Position numbers and translations under genes: made by a program
NCBI RefSeq assembly: GCF_034355335.1
Contig: NZ_CP136422.1
Coordinates: 4,684,501-4,748,500, forward strand
Source: Blautia coccoides
GTDB lineage: Bacteria > Bacillota > Clostridia > Lachnospirales > Lachnospiraceae
Length of the DNA stretch: 64,000 nucleotides
Direction of reading: 5' to 3'
The notes under the pieces: model-generated
Told to the model about the DNA's origin: nothing
Database searches by the model: none
Seen by the model: the letters and a program-made list of their open reading frames with translations, nothing else
In this document: piece after piece, positions 54,032 to 62,586 of the stretch
Position numbering within the stretch: position 1 is the stretch's first letter
How the letters are laid out: the number at the start of each line of letters is the position of its first letter

Positions 54032-54349
54032 ACTTTTGAATTAATAAAAAATAGAGAATTAACATTTCAACAAAGATTAAATATGATTGGATTGTATATG
54101 TTACAAGAAGAGAAAGAAGAAACAAAAGAAGATAATCAATATCACGAATATTATCATACTTACACTCATCTGGCGAAATTCCAGAAAATGATTATGATTT
54201 ATTAGCTGATCTTATAATCTATGGACTTACTTCAATTGCTTTAGATTTCAAAAAAATCTTATGTTAAGAAAAAAGAGAAAGTTGAAACTGCATTAAAATA
54301 TGTTTATAAATTACTTCAAATTGATGAACCAAATGACTTTCACTTATGA
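54032..54349 (+). pseudogene. Frameshifted remnant of a small AT-rich gene
   Basis: Three consecutive plus-strand frames give a continuous-looking peptide: MIGLYMLQEEKEETKEDNQY..., then ENDYDLLADLIIYGLTSIAL, then KKKEKVETALKYVYKLLQID ending at 54349. Each change needs an indel, so the gene is broken. The family is unknown. Composition is far more AT-rich than the flanking sigma and kinase genes. Confidence 0.5.
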
Positions 54350-54350
54350 T

Positions 54351-54492
54351 AGTTCCTGCTACTCCCACATCAACAAATACTGCTTCCCACATAGAAGCTA
54401 TTCCAAATGCTCCAAGTATAAGAAATATAGCCTTGCCAGTAAGAGCGAAAATTATAACAAGTTAGTCCTTCTAGTATAAATTCTTTTTTCAT
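54351..54492 (-). pseudogene. Internally deleted heavy-metal P-type ATPase (CadA type)
   Basis: ATG at 54492 follows AGGAG and begins MKKEFILEGLTC, the start of CadA/ZntA metal-binding domains. Within about 12 codons, one frame over, the sequence jumps to the last membrane helix of the same family (FLILGAFGIASMWEAVFVDV) and then ends. Essentially the whole pump is missing, including the phosphorylation domain, so this is a deletion scar. Confidence 0.7.
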
Positions 54493-54541
54493 AGGAAACT
54501 CCTTTCAAATCATTTGATTGATAGTTCACTAATAGAAATAA

Positions 54542-55162
54542 TTATATTTCCGTTTTGTGATAATTAAATTCGCAAGTGGGACTTCCATCTGCTATGGTTT
54601 GATTTCTTACCAGTGTTGCTCCCATTTTTTCAGCCATCCAATAATCAAATCTGCATAGTTCTTTTACAATGTCAGTTGCATTTTCTCTTTTAGCTAATTT
54701 GCAGATACCGCATGTGAAAAATCGTAGTTCAAATTCGTTTAAACTAGTACCTTGTATGAGTTCAGATTGCCAGTCATATTCAAACTTATTCTTTAATGAC
54801 CTTTTTGCCATAGCTTGTCTGCGAGATTGCCATTTTTCAGTAAACACAGATTTCTTTGAAAATTTATTCATAATTGGATTTTGTTCAATTTTTTGAAACA
54901 TACTTCTAACATCATTTGAAGTTAAATCAATATCACATGTTTTATAAATTGAAAAAATCATACATGCAAACAATAAGATTAAAGACATTGTATTTTCTTT
55001 CATACTACCGATTGATGGTGTGTTCTGAATCATATTTTTATATTCGTTTTTACAACTGCGTTTGAATTGTCGATTAATTAAAATATTTTTCTCTGCTAAA
55101 CTATTAAAACAATCTTTAGAAAAGATAAACCAAATGGCTTTTGCATAAACATCGTATTTCAT
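54542..55162 (-). CDS. L-2-amino-thiazoline-4-carboxylate hydrolase-like protein
   Basis: A 206-aa protein whose C-terminal part (LRFFTCGICKLAKRENATDIVKELCRFDYWMAEKMG... and DGSPTCEFNYHK) matches the ATC-hydrolase-like family, as I recall it. Characterised members open the thiazoline ring toward cysteine, but most relatives are untested. The start at 55162 follows GGGTGG. It lies under an ArsR-type operator and upstream of a broken metal ATPase, so here it belonged to a metal-resistance unit. AT-rich and acquired. Confidence 0.65.
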   Translation of the reverse strand: MKYDVYAKAIWFIFSKDCFNSLAEKNILINRQFKRSCKNEYKNMIQNTPSIGSMKENTMSLILLFACMIFSIYKTCDIDLTSNDVRSMFQKIEQNPIMNKFSKKSVFTEKWQSRRQAMAKRSLKNKFEYDWQSELIQGTSLNEFELRFFTCGICKLAKRENATDIVKELCRFDYWMAEKMGATLVRNQTIADGSPTCEFNYHKTEI

Positions 55163-55184
55163 TTTTACCACCCTTTCGCCGCAA

Positions 55185-55208
55185 ACATATGAATAGTTGT
55201 TCATATGT
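55185..55208 (-). promoter_or_regulatory. ArsR/SmtB-type operator
   Basis: A perfect 9-bp inverted repeat ACATATGAA/TTCATATGT with a 6-nt centre, immediately downstream of a consensus promoter. This matches the ATATGAAC-type operators bound by ArsR/CadC/CzrA metal sensors. Confidence 0.7.
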
Positions 55209-55211
55209 TTT

Positions 55212-55240
55212 ATTATATTAAATGATAAAATAATTGTCAA
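55212..55240 (-). promoter_or_regulatory. Consensus SigA promoter of the metal islet
   Basis: TTGACA, 17-nt spacer, TATAAT on the minus strand, an exact consensus. It drives the ATC-hydrolase-like gene and the former ATPase gene. Confidence 0.85.
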
Positions 55241-55258
55241 GATAAAACGAACTTTTAT

Positions 55259-55307
55259 TTATAAAAAATACAGGCCAATGGCTTTTCTCCACAAAGCAGA
55301 AAAGCCC
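55259..55307 (-). terminator. Terminator of the LanFEG-RK operon
   Basis: GGCTTTTCT/AGAAAAGCC stem, extended by CAGG/CCTG around a bulge, then TATTTTTTAT on the minus strand, about 95 nt after the sensor-kinase stop. Confidence 0.6.
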
Positions 55308-55402
55308 TGGAACGTATCCTGAAACTGTTTTCCGCAAAATGTTCCTTCCCAATTCACAGAAATACATTTTCAGGCACGCCACGGCCTGCACTGACTGATT
55401 CT

Positions 55403-56764
55403 CTATCGTTTCCAGGGCAGATATATTTTCACACATCCACCCCCAAGTGTTTCTGAATTTCTCAACTCCAGCCTGCCTCCATGCTCTCCTATGATGCGGT
55501 CTGCGATAAACAGCCCCAATCCGGAATGCCTGCCCCCGTTTCTGGCACTGCTGCCCGTATAGAATTCGTCCTTTCCTTTTCTGAGCGCCTCCTGGGTAAA
55601 TCCGGAACCGCTGTCCTCCACACAAATCTCCAGAACCTCTCCAAGCGCCTCTGCACGCAGGGATATCCTGCCTCCGGATCCTGCATACTCCACACCGTTT
55701 GCAAGAATATTCAGCAACGCCCGCTCCAGACGCTGCCGGTCTGCCCATATGGTTTTGTCCAGATCAGCACTCTCCCATATGAGAACTGCCTGTCTTTCCG
55801 CTGCTAGTCCCTGGGCTTTTTTATGGATCTCTTCCAGAAAAGAATCTGCCCGGACAACTGTTTTTTCGGGCTTTTGTATTTCCCCGCCCCTTGTCATTTC
55901 TAAAAGCTGTTCCATATACTCCTGCATCTGGCAGATACTCACCTCAATAGCCTCCGCGCAGGCCCTGTCTTCCTCCTGAAGGCTGCTTTCCAACAGCAGT
56001 TCATTATATCCTCTCACAATCGTGATAGGTGTCTTTAGGTCATGGGCGAGAGCAGAGATCCGTTCCTGCTTTGCCTTCTCCATCTTCCACTGACTCACCA
56101 GGGATTTTTTCAGGGCTTCCTTCATACGCTCCAGAGCTTCTCCGATACGGTCAATCTCCCTGACTCCGCAGTTGGGCACCTGGAATTCCAGATCTTCCTG
56201 CTCTATTTTTTCTATGGCATATTGTATGCCGTTCATCTTTTTCTCAAGCATTTTCCCGAAACGCACTGCCATGAACAAAAGATACCCCAGAATCCCCAGC
56301 AGAACCATTCCATATATAAGTTCCTCCGCTGCCGGCAAGTATCTGCGCAGCTTCGGGTCTGTGAACTGGGCTTTCATGGAATAACACAGCACCAGTATCT
56401 CCCCGTCACGCTCGATCAGGCGGTAAAAGGTACGTCCCAGTCCGGTATATCCCCTGTGGCCTACCTGCCATGCTTTTTCTGCGTCTTTTTTGGGGATTGT
56501 CCCTTCTTTCCACTGCCCATCCTCTGTATAAAGAGCATATGTCATGAGTGATGGAATATCATCTGCCTGTATCCTCTCCGCGTTTTTCAGATTTTCCTTC
56601 TCCTGCTCATACTCTGTATCCCCATAATTTGCCGGGTAAATATAGCCGCTCTGCATGGCCAGTGACATCACCACAAATCCCATGACAGCCAGAAAAACTG
56701 AACCAAACAGCCAGCCTATGAGATATCTGATAAAAAGTCCTTTTAAGCTTCTCTCTCTTTCCAT
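55403..56764 (-). CDS. Sensor histidine kinase (LanK/CprK-like)
   Basis: A 453-aa kinase: two membrane helices (~10-35 and ~150-175) around a ~110-residue external domain, HAMP-like segment, H-box ALAHDLKTPITIVRG, N-box LLNILANGVEYA and ATP-lid motifs DSGSGF and HSGLGLFIADRI. It phosphorylates the adjacent response regulator. Start at 56764, overlapping the regulator by 22 nt; a TTG six codons upstream is less likely. Last gene of a LanF-E-G-R-K operon, so it probably senses a lantibiotic or similar peptide. Confidence 0.88.
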   Translation of the reverse strand: MERERSLKGLFIRYLIGWLFGSVFLAVMGFVVMSLAMQSGYIYPANYGDTEYEQEKENLKNAERIQADDIPSLMTYALYTEDGQWKEGTIPKKDAEKAWQVGHRGYTGLGRTFYRLIERDGEILVLCYSMKAQFTDPKLRRYLPAAEELIYGMVLLGILGYLLFMAVRFGKMLEKKMNGIQYAIEKIEQEDLEFQVPNCGVREIDRIGEALERMKEALKKSLVSQWKMEKAKQERISALAHDLKTPITIVRGYNELLLESSLQEEDRACAEAIEVSICQMQEYMEQLLEMTRGGEIQKPEKTVVRADSFLEEIHKKAQGLAAERQAVLIWESADLDKTIWADRQRLERALLNILANGVEYAGSGGRISLRAEALGEVLEICVEDSGSGFTQEALRKGKDEFYTGSSARNGGRHSGLGLFIADRIIGEHGGRLELRNSETLGGGCVKIYLPWKR

Positions 56765-57414
56765 GTATATCCGATCCCCCAAACGGTCTGTATAGGAATT
56801 TTTCCAAATCCCTCTGCTTTCTGCCTGATGTTTTTCACATGCATGGCGATCACCGAGCTGTCTCCTTCCGCGTCATAGCCGAACACCCCCTCGTAGATCT
56901 GTTCCTTTGACAAGGTCTGTCCGTGATGCAGTGCCAGATACTCACAGATGGCATACTCCCCTTTCGTAAGGGGCAAAACCTGTCCGTCCTTCTCCATCTT
57001 TTTTGCTCCCAGAAAGAAACGGAAACCTGACACCTCCACAGCATTCTTCTTCTCCCTCTGGTCTCTTCTCAGGTGCGCATTCACTCTGGCACGTATCTCC
57101 TCAGCGCCAAAGGGCTTTTTCAGATAGTCATCACCGCCCACACCCAGCCCCCGAAGGATGTCCTCCTCCCCGCTTTTGGCAGTTAAAAATACAATGGGAC
57201 AGTCTGCCAGGTCCCGAATCTGCCGGCATAATTCAAAACCGTCGATACCGGGCATCATAACATCCAGTAAAACCAGAGAATAGCCTGACAGGGATAGATC
57301 CTTAACCACCAAAGGGTCGCTCACCGCAGTGACATGATGGCCATCCCTCTCCAAAATCTTTCTGATTAATTTAAGCAGCAGCAGGTCATCATCCACAGCC
57401 AAAATTGACGCCAT
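56743..57414 (-). CDS. OmpR-family response regulator (LanR/CprR-like)
   Basis: A 223-aa regulator: receiver domain with the acidic DDD pocket and phospho-Asp in LVLLDVMMPG, Lys in FLTAKSG, then an OmpR winged helix (LTKGEYAICEYLALHHGQTLS; DSSVIAMHVKNIRQKAEG). GAGGAGG precedes the start, 2 nt after the permease stop. It probably activates this operon. Confidence 0.92.
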   Translation of the reverse strand: MASILAVDDDLLLLKLIRKILERDGHHVTAVSDPLVVKDLSLSGYSLVLLDVMMPGIDGFELCRQIRDLADCPIVFLTAKSGEEDILRGLGVGGDDYLKKPFGAEEIRARVNAHLRRDQREKKNAVEVSGFRFFLGAKKMEKDGQVLPLTKGEYAICEYLALHHGQTLSKEQIYEGVFGYDAEGDSSVIAMHVKNIRQKAEGFGKIPIQTVWGIGYTWKEREA

Positions 57415-57416
57415 AT

Positions 57417-58169
57417 TTACGCCTCCTCTTTCCGTCCTTCAAATCTCTGAAACCAGATAAATATCATGACCAAGGATAACACAGAAACCGTAAGATAGCA
57501 AATTCCCCCAAGACGGATCTGACGCAGCAAACTCCCGCCTGCCCCCTGTTTCAAGGCAAGCAGCAGAGTAGAAAAGCGCATTCCGTAGGATGGCCACCAC
57601 ACATACCAGACACCGTCCCCAAGACCTGTCAGCATGACGGCTGAGATGACGGATTCCCCCACACCGGCACCGATGGTAACCCCTTCGCCAAAACGAAATC
57701 CTAAAAATAAATGAATGACATAGACAGGCACATTCGATGCCCAAAGCACAAATATGAGTAAAAAAAGGTCCCTGATCCCCAGCACTATGCCTTCCCCTTT
57801 GAGGATAAGCACCGCTTGATAACCAAACAGCGCGATTCCCACCGCGAGAAAACCGGGCAGCAGAAACAGCAGCAGCTCTGAAGATAAGGTTTTTACACGG
57901 CTGGGCGCCGCCAGAAGGTTCTGCATATGCCCTGCTTTCGCTTCTCTGTCCGTAAGCATGGCCGTCACGATTCCGATGACGGCAGGATAAGCCATGGCTA
58001 AAAGTGTCACATAGGAAGTCAAATGTTCCCAGCCGTTCGCCGGCCGGATTCCCATATATGCCAGATATAAGAAAATACCCGCCAGCGGGATCAGGATATG
58101 AGCCGAAAAAAAGAGTGAGTGCCGCATCATATATGCCCTGCTTTTTAAAAATCTGTAAAATTCCGCCAT
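57417..58169 (-). CDS. Lantibiotic-protection ABC permease (LanG/MutG type)
   Basis: A 250-aa protein with six helices and no ATPase motifs. It lies 1 nt after the LanE-type permease and is of similar length, as in LanFEG immunity transporters, which expel lantibiotics from the membrane. Confidence 0.82.
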   Translation of the reverse strand: MAEFYRFLKSRAYMMRHSLFFSAHILIPLAGIFLYLAYMGIRPANGWEHLTSYVTLLAMAYPAVIGIVTAMLTDREAKAGHMQNLLAAPSRVKTLSSELLLFLLPGFLAVGIALFGYQAVLILKGEGIVLGIRDLFLLIFVLWASNVPVYVIHLFLGFRFGEGVTIGAGVGESVISAVMLTGLGDGVWYVWWPSYGMRFSTLLLALKQGAGGSLLRQIRLGGICYLTVSVLSLVMIFIWFQRFEGRKEEA

Positions 58170-58170
58170 C

Positions 58171-58896
58171 TCACACTGCCTCCCGTCTCATCCACCATTT
58201 TGCAGTGATCCAAAACACTGCCGCCAGCAAAGCAAACCCTGTACAGATGCCCGGGACAAACACAGACGCATCCAAAAGGGCATCTCCCTGTTCCAGCAGC
58301 AGCCCATTGGGGCGGATATGCAGTACAGGACACATAAGCCGGTCTGCAATGGAAAAGGGAAAGAGGAAAAAAAGTCCTTTTTCCACCACGGAAAAACTGA
58401 AAAAAGCGGCCAGAAGCCCCAGAATGACAGAAGGTATCATCCCAATCTTAGAGGACAGCATGAAATAAAAAGGAATCTGCCACAAACTGACCGCCCACAC
58501 TAACAACACGCCCGCTCCGCCCCGAACAACAGGAACCCCGGTTACAAAAATCATTCCAAGCAGGCTGACAGCCCCCCAGAAGATCACCTGTGCCAGCAGC
58601 AGCCGCAGAGCCGCTGCAATGCATTTTGCCGCCCACTGTCCGGCACCGAATTCCGGCGAGGTGAGCAAAGCCTGGTAATGAAGCCTGATCTCACAGCGCA
58701 TATTCATGGCACACAAAAGAGGGATCAGACAGGGATAAAATGTTCCATACCAAATGTTATAAGTAAACTGCTGTGCATAAGGCCCAGCCATGCTTATGAG
58801 ATATCCAAGCACCACCGCCGCGGCCGGCACCAGCCATATCAGTTTTCCCATTGTAGAGTGCCGCATTTTAAATAATTCCGCACGAATCATCCGCAT
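58171..58896 (-). CDS. Lantibiotic-protection ABC permease (LanE/MutE type)
   Basis: A 241-aa, six-helix permease. The N-terminus MRMIRAELFKMRHSTMGKL is typical of LanE/MutE. The start at 58896 follows GGGAGG and overlaps the ATPase gene slightly. It forms a heteromeric pore with the LanG-type gene. Confidence 0.82.
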   Translation of the reverse strand: MRMIRAELFKMRHSTMGKLIWLVPAAAVVLGYLISMAGPYAQQFTYNIWYGTFYPCLIPLLCAMNMRCEIRLHYQALLTSPEFGAGQWAAKCIAAALRLLLAQVIFWGAVSLLGMIFVTGVPVVRGGAGVLLVWAVSLWQIPFYFMLSSKIGMIPSVILGLLAAFFSFSVVEKGLFFLFPFSIADRLMCPVLHIRPNGLLLEQGDALLDASVFVPGICTGFALLAAVFWITAKWWMRREAV

Positions 58897-58900
58897 CCTC

Positions 58901-59602
58901 TCAGTCCCTCCCATTCTTTCTCACAACTTCCATAAAGAGTTCTTCCAGATTCTCCTCACGGGTGACATCTCCCTCATATCCCAGCACGCCCCCTGCTATG
59001 ATGCCGATACGGTCTGCCGTCTGCTGCACCTCGCCTAAAATATGACTGGAGAGAATGACTGTTATGCCCTGTTCCGGAAACCAGCGGATCAGATTCCTAA
59101 GTTCCTGGATACCGATGGGGTCTAGACCGTTTGTAGGTTCATCCAGGATCAGAAGTTTGGGATTTCCAAGAAGTGCGGCTGCAATGCCCAAACGCTGTTT
59201 CATGCCATAGGAAAACTGACCGGCTCTCTTTTTTCCCGTATGTTTTAAATCCACCGTCTCCAGCACCTGGTGGATCCTCTCCTCAGGAAGTCCCCGCTGG
59301 AGAGTGTGCACCCTCAGATTTTCTTCTGCCGTGAGATTTTCATAAATAGGAGGATTTTCGATCAGCGCTCCAATCTGGTACAGATCTTTTCTGCACCACT
59401 CATGATCCCCAAAATAGATCTTTCCTCCTGTGGGCCTCAGCATTCCGGCGATCATTTTTAGCAGGGTAGATTTTCCCGCCCCGTTTGGCCCAAGAAGGCC
59501 GTAGATACATCCCTCTTCTATGGCCAGGGATACTTTGCTCACTGCTTTGCGGCCTTTGAAGGATTTACTCAGGTTTTCTGTCCTCAAAATATACTCACTC
59601 AT
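58901..59602 (-). CDS. Lantibiotic-protection ABC ATPase (LanF type)
   Basis: A 233-aa ATPase: Walker A GPNGAGKST, Q-loop region GALIENPPIYENLTAEENLR (typical of LanF), signature FSYGMKQRLGIA and Walker B LLILDEPTNGLDP. It powers the LanEG pore. The start at 59602 follows AAAGGA. First gene of the operon; paired 10-bp direct repeats lie in its leader. Confidence 0.9.
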   Translation of the reverse strand: MSEYILRTENLSKSFKGRKAVSKVSLAIEEGCIYGLLGPNGAGKSTLLKMIAGMLRPTGGKIYFGDHEWCRKDLYQIGALIENPPIYENLTAEENLRVHTLQRGLPEERIHQVLETVDLKHTGKKRAGQFSYGMKQRLGIAAALLGNPKLLILDEPTNGLDPIGIQELRNLIRWFPEQGITVILSSHILGEVQQTADRIGIIAGGVLGYEGDVTREENLEELFMEVVRKNGRD

Positions 59603-59629
59603 ATCATTCATCCTTTCTATAAGAACGGG

Positions 59630-59670
59630 TTCTGTTCTTTCAATCTCTTTTCAGACACCTTTCTGTTCTT
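59630..59670 (-). promoter_or_regulatory. Direct repeats upstream of lanF-like gene
   Basis: Exact 10-bp copies of AAGAACAGAA (minus strand) at 59630-59639 and 59661-59670, 31 bp apart (three helical turns), the left one also part of an AGAAC/GTTCT palindrome. A TATAAG -10 candidate overlaps the distal copy. A plausible binding site of the LanR-like regulator. Confidence 0.45.
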
Positions 59671-59722
59671 ATATCCAGAATAAAATGCATTTTTAAATTT
59701 TCTATAAAGACGCAAAAAAATT

Positions 59723-60955
59723 CTACTTATTAACTTGATGCCGCTTAAACGCATATCCTGAGGCAAGAATAAATCCCACAATACAAATCGCATCCGTCAC
59801 AGCCAGCGCGGCAGGCAGACCGATCACTCTTCCGGGTATATTATAGGCCAGATAGTCCGTAAAACGAAACTCGGATATTTTAGACGGCACCAGTGCAAGC
59901 ACATGTTTCCAGACATAACCGCCTGAGCTTTCATACAGGAAACTTGGTATCAGCACCAGCAGAAAATCAACAATAATGACCCCATAGCTGTTCTTAAAAA
60001 CGGCTGAGAGGAGCAGGGTGGCAGCAGTCATACAGAGCACTGCCCCGTAATGCAGAAATGCCACCAACAGCACAGCCTGCCACATAGTCAGGGAATAACT
60101 GATAAAATTTGCAGTGTCATAGGCCTGTATAGGAATGGTTCCCCCCTGAGGACCAAATATCATCAGGTAAATCCCCGCATACGTCAGTACAATTCCCCAG
60201 TAAACAGTCGTCGCGTAGAGGATAGCAGTGAGTATTTTTGCCCTTGCCAGCCGGCTCTTTCCATAGCGCATGGTAAGCAGCATAGAGGCAGCGCCTGTCT
60301 GGTACTCCCCTGCAAACATGGGGGCAATGCCCACACAGATCAAGGGCATGATCAGCATGATCCACCCCGCAGAATCTATCATATCTTTCCAGAACTGAAA
60401 ACTGCCCAATTTCAGATCTCTGACCTGTTCATCCTTTTTGATCCAGTAGTCTTTCTGGCTGTCCAGTATCATACCGGTCTTCACAAAGCCATCCAGCTCT
60501 ATGGCAAGCTGCGCGCTCCGGCTCTTATAAAAATCTTTTCCCATGCTCTTCTGAAACACTTCTTTTATATTCAGTTCTCTGCTGCTGCCCTGGTAATTTG
60601 CCGTCATGAGAGAGAAGAATTCCCTGTTTCTTCTATAGAGAGTTTTGTATACTTCCTCGTTCAGAAAATTTGTCTCCGCCTTATCTGAATTCATTGCCGG
60701 GTCTTCTGTACAATCCAGATACTCCTGCATAAGCTGTTCCGCATTTTCCTGGGTAACTGGTACTGTAGGCATTTCTTTCAGGATTTTCACAGCCTCCATT
60801 CCGTATACACTGTTTCCTTTTTCATCTGCCGCATGGGTCTGCGCAATTACAGAATAGACACAGAAGAGCAGAAACATACAGCATCCCAGTACCGTGAGCT
60901 GGTTCAGCCGGCTCCCCCATATTTTTTTCCATTCATACCTGACCAACTGTCTCAT
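59723..60955 (-). CDS. ABC-2-type permease
   Basis: A 410-aa permease with about six helices and a large external loop (~40-190) after the first helix. The start directly abuts the ATPase stop. With the ATPase at 60956 it forms an exporter, separate from the LanFEG set by its own sigma-factor operon. Substrate unknown; peptides or lipids are common for this class. Confidence 0.82.
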   Translation of the reverse strand: MRQLVRYEWKKIWGSRLNQLTVLGCCMFLLFCVYSVIAQTHAADEKGNSVYGMEAVKILKEMPTVPVTQENAEQLMQEYLDCTEDPAMNSDKAETNFLNEEVYKTLYRRNREFFSLMTANYQGSSRELNIKEVFQKSMGKDFYKSRSAQLAIELDGFVKTGMILDSQKDYWIKKDEQVRDLKLGSFQFWKDMIDSAGWIMLIMPLICVGIAPMFAGEYQTGAASMLLTMRYGKSRLARAKILTAILYATTVYWGIVLTYAGIYLMIFGPQGGTIPIQAYDTANFISYSLTMWQAVLLVAFLHYGAVLCMTAATLLLSAVFKNSYGVIIVDFLLVLIPSFLYESSGGYVWKHVLALVPSKISEFRFTDYLAYNIPGRVIGLPAALAVTDAICIVGFILASGYAFKRHQVNK

Positions 60956-61840
60956 CTACCATCTCCCCCTCTCGTCCGTCTCATCATAAAATACGCTCAG
61001 ATATAAATCCTCCAGATTCGGCTCTGCCTGCACAGCCGATTCCATGGGCTTTATAGGGCTGACCGCGCGCAGGCGGATATTTTTCCCCTGGCGATGGGAA
61101 TTGACCACACAGATGCTGTGGTCCAGGCTTCTCAGTGTACTCTCCTGAGCCTCACATTCCCAAACCTCTCCATTTATACTTTCTGTCAACTCTGTCACTG
61201 TGCCGTTCATGATAAATTTACCTTTTTTCATAATAAGTATCCTGTCAGCTATATACTCCACATCAGAGACTATATGTGTGGACAAAATAACGATCCTGTC
61301 CTTTGAAAGGCCGGAGAGCATATTTCTGAAATAAGCCCTCTCCTTTGGATCAAGGCCTGCGGTGGGTTCATCCAGGATCAGTATCTTCGGATCATTGAGC
61401 AGCGCCTGTGCTATGCCCAGTCTCCGCTTCATACCTCCGGAAAATGTACGGATTTTCCGGTCTGCATCTTTTGAAAGATCAATAAGCTCCAGAAGTTCTT
61501 TTGTCTTTTTCTTTGCATAGGCAGGCATCAGCCCCTTCACCGCTGCGATATAAAGCATAAAATCTCTGGCAGTAAAGCTGGGGGAATAGCCGAATTCCTG
61601 GGGAAGATATCCAAGCAGATCCCGGTAGGCCTCTCCCATTTCTATATTATTGCGTCCATCCAGTCTGACCTCCCCCGATGTGGGAGTCACAATTCCGCAC
61701 AGCATCTGCATAAGTGTTGTCTTTCCCGCACCGTTAGCCCCTAAAAATCCATAAATCCCCTCCTCCAGTTCCATACTCACTCTGTCCACTGCAATTTTAT
61801 TCTTAAACTGTTTTGTCAGCCGTTCCATAGATAATTTCAC
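60956..61840 (-). CDS. ABC transporter ATPase
   Basis: A 294-aa ATPase: Walker A GANGAGKTT, signature FSGGMKRRLGIA, Walker B LILDEPTAGLDP and a C-terminal ~70-residue extension. GTG at 61840 follows GGGAGG; ATG 61828 is an alternative. It overlaps the membrane protein upstream by 38 nt and partners the ABC-2 permease downstream. Confidence 0.9.
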   Translation of the reverse strand: MKLSMERLTKQFKNKIAVDRVSMELEEGIYGFLGANGAGKTTLMQMLCGIVTPTSGEVRLDGRNNIEMGEAYRDLLGYLPQEFGYSPSFTARDFMLYIAAVKGLMPAYAKKKTKELLELIDLSKDADRKIRTFSGGMKRRLGIAQALLNDPKILILDEPTAGLDPKERAYFRNMLSGLSKDRIVILSTHIVSDVEYIADRILIMKKGKFIMNGTVTELTESINGEVWECEAQESTLRSLDHSICVVNSHRQGKNIRLRAVSPIKPMESAVQAEPNLEDLYLSVFYDETDERGRW

Positions 61841-62582
61841 TGTTATTACCTCCCATATTTTTCAAAAGCCTTTTGGTTTCCACTGCCGTAACCGCAATTC
61901 CGAAAACTGCCGCCATTCCCCAGCCAAAAATCCAGTCTGCATCATATACCGGTATGGCTGTTGAGCGCAGCATATTTATTACTACAATGAGGAAACCACC
62001 CCACGCGGTACAATACCAAAGAGCATTTTCGTCTCTGCACCGTCCAAGGACTGCCATGCATCCGGCGCACATCACACAAAAAGGCGCCGTAAAATACAGG
62101 ACAGCTTGTAAAAAAAGTCCCGCAGTCATGCCGCTGGCAAGCAGTGCGCCTGCCATGCACACAGCCCCGTCAATAAAGCCAAATAGGAACAAGCGCACCA
62201 GTAGCTGTTCTCTGAGGGAATGCCTGGCCGTCTGCAGGATTTCCCGCATACCGGGCATACAGATATGACACAGTTCATTGACATTTAGCAGGCATAATAC
62301 CGGAGCCGCCACAGACATAAGAGGCCAGACACTGCTTTCAAATCTCAGACCGGCCTCCAGTATCCCCAAAAACAAAAGAAATGTCACAAGCAGCTTTACC
62401 GCCCATACTTTGCCGCTTATAAAGCCAATCTGCCCTGTGAAAAATTCCATTTTTGTCATACGCTGTCTCTCAGGATGCAGCCCTGTTTGTTTCGCCGCCC
62501 ATATTGTACGCAAAAGCGCCTCCTCCTGGTGATCCGGTATGGGGATCTCCCTGATTTTCTTCCTCAGTTTTCTATCCTTCAT
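61803..62582 (-). CDS. Membrane protein, probable anti-sigma or regulatory partner
   Basis: A 259-aa protein with a charged cytoplasmic N-terminus (~50 residues) and about six membrane helices. No enzymatic motif. It starts 4 nt after an ECF sigma gene, the usual place for an anti-sigma factor, and overlaps the ABC ATPase. Function inferred from position only. Confidence 0.6.
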   Translation of the reverse strand: MKDRKLRKKIREIPIPDHQEEALLRTIWAAKQTGLHPERQRMTKMEFFTGQIGFISGKVWAVKLLVTFLLFLGILEAGLRFESSVWPLMSVAAPVLCLLNVNELCHICMPGMREILQTARHSLREQLLVRLFLFGFIDGAVCMAGALLASGMTAGLFLQAVLYFTAPFCVMCAGCMAVLGRCRDENALWYCTAWGGFLIVVINMLRSTAIPVYDADWIFGWGMAAVFGIAVTAVETKRLLKNMGGNNSEIIYGTADKTV

Positions 62583-62586
62583 GTAC

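Noticed and set aside
55218..55748. 176-codon minus-strand frame overlapping the sensor kinase
   Set aside because: It is the shifted frame of the kinase C-terminal region, whose H-, N- and G-box motifs lie in the other frame; it has no SD or family motif.
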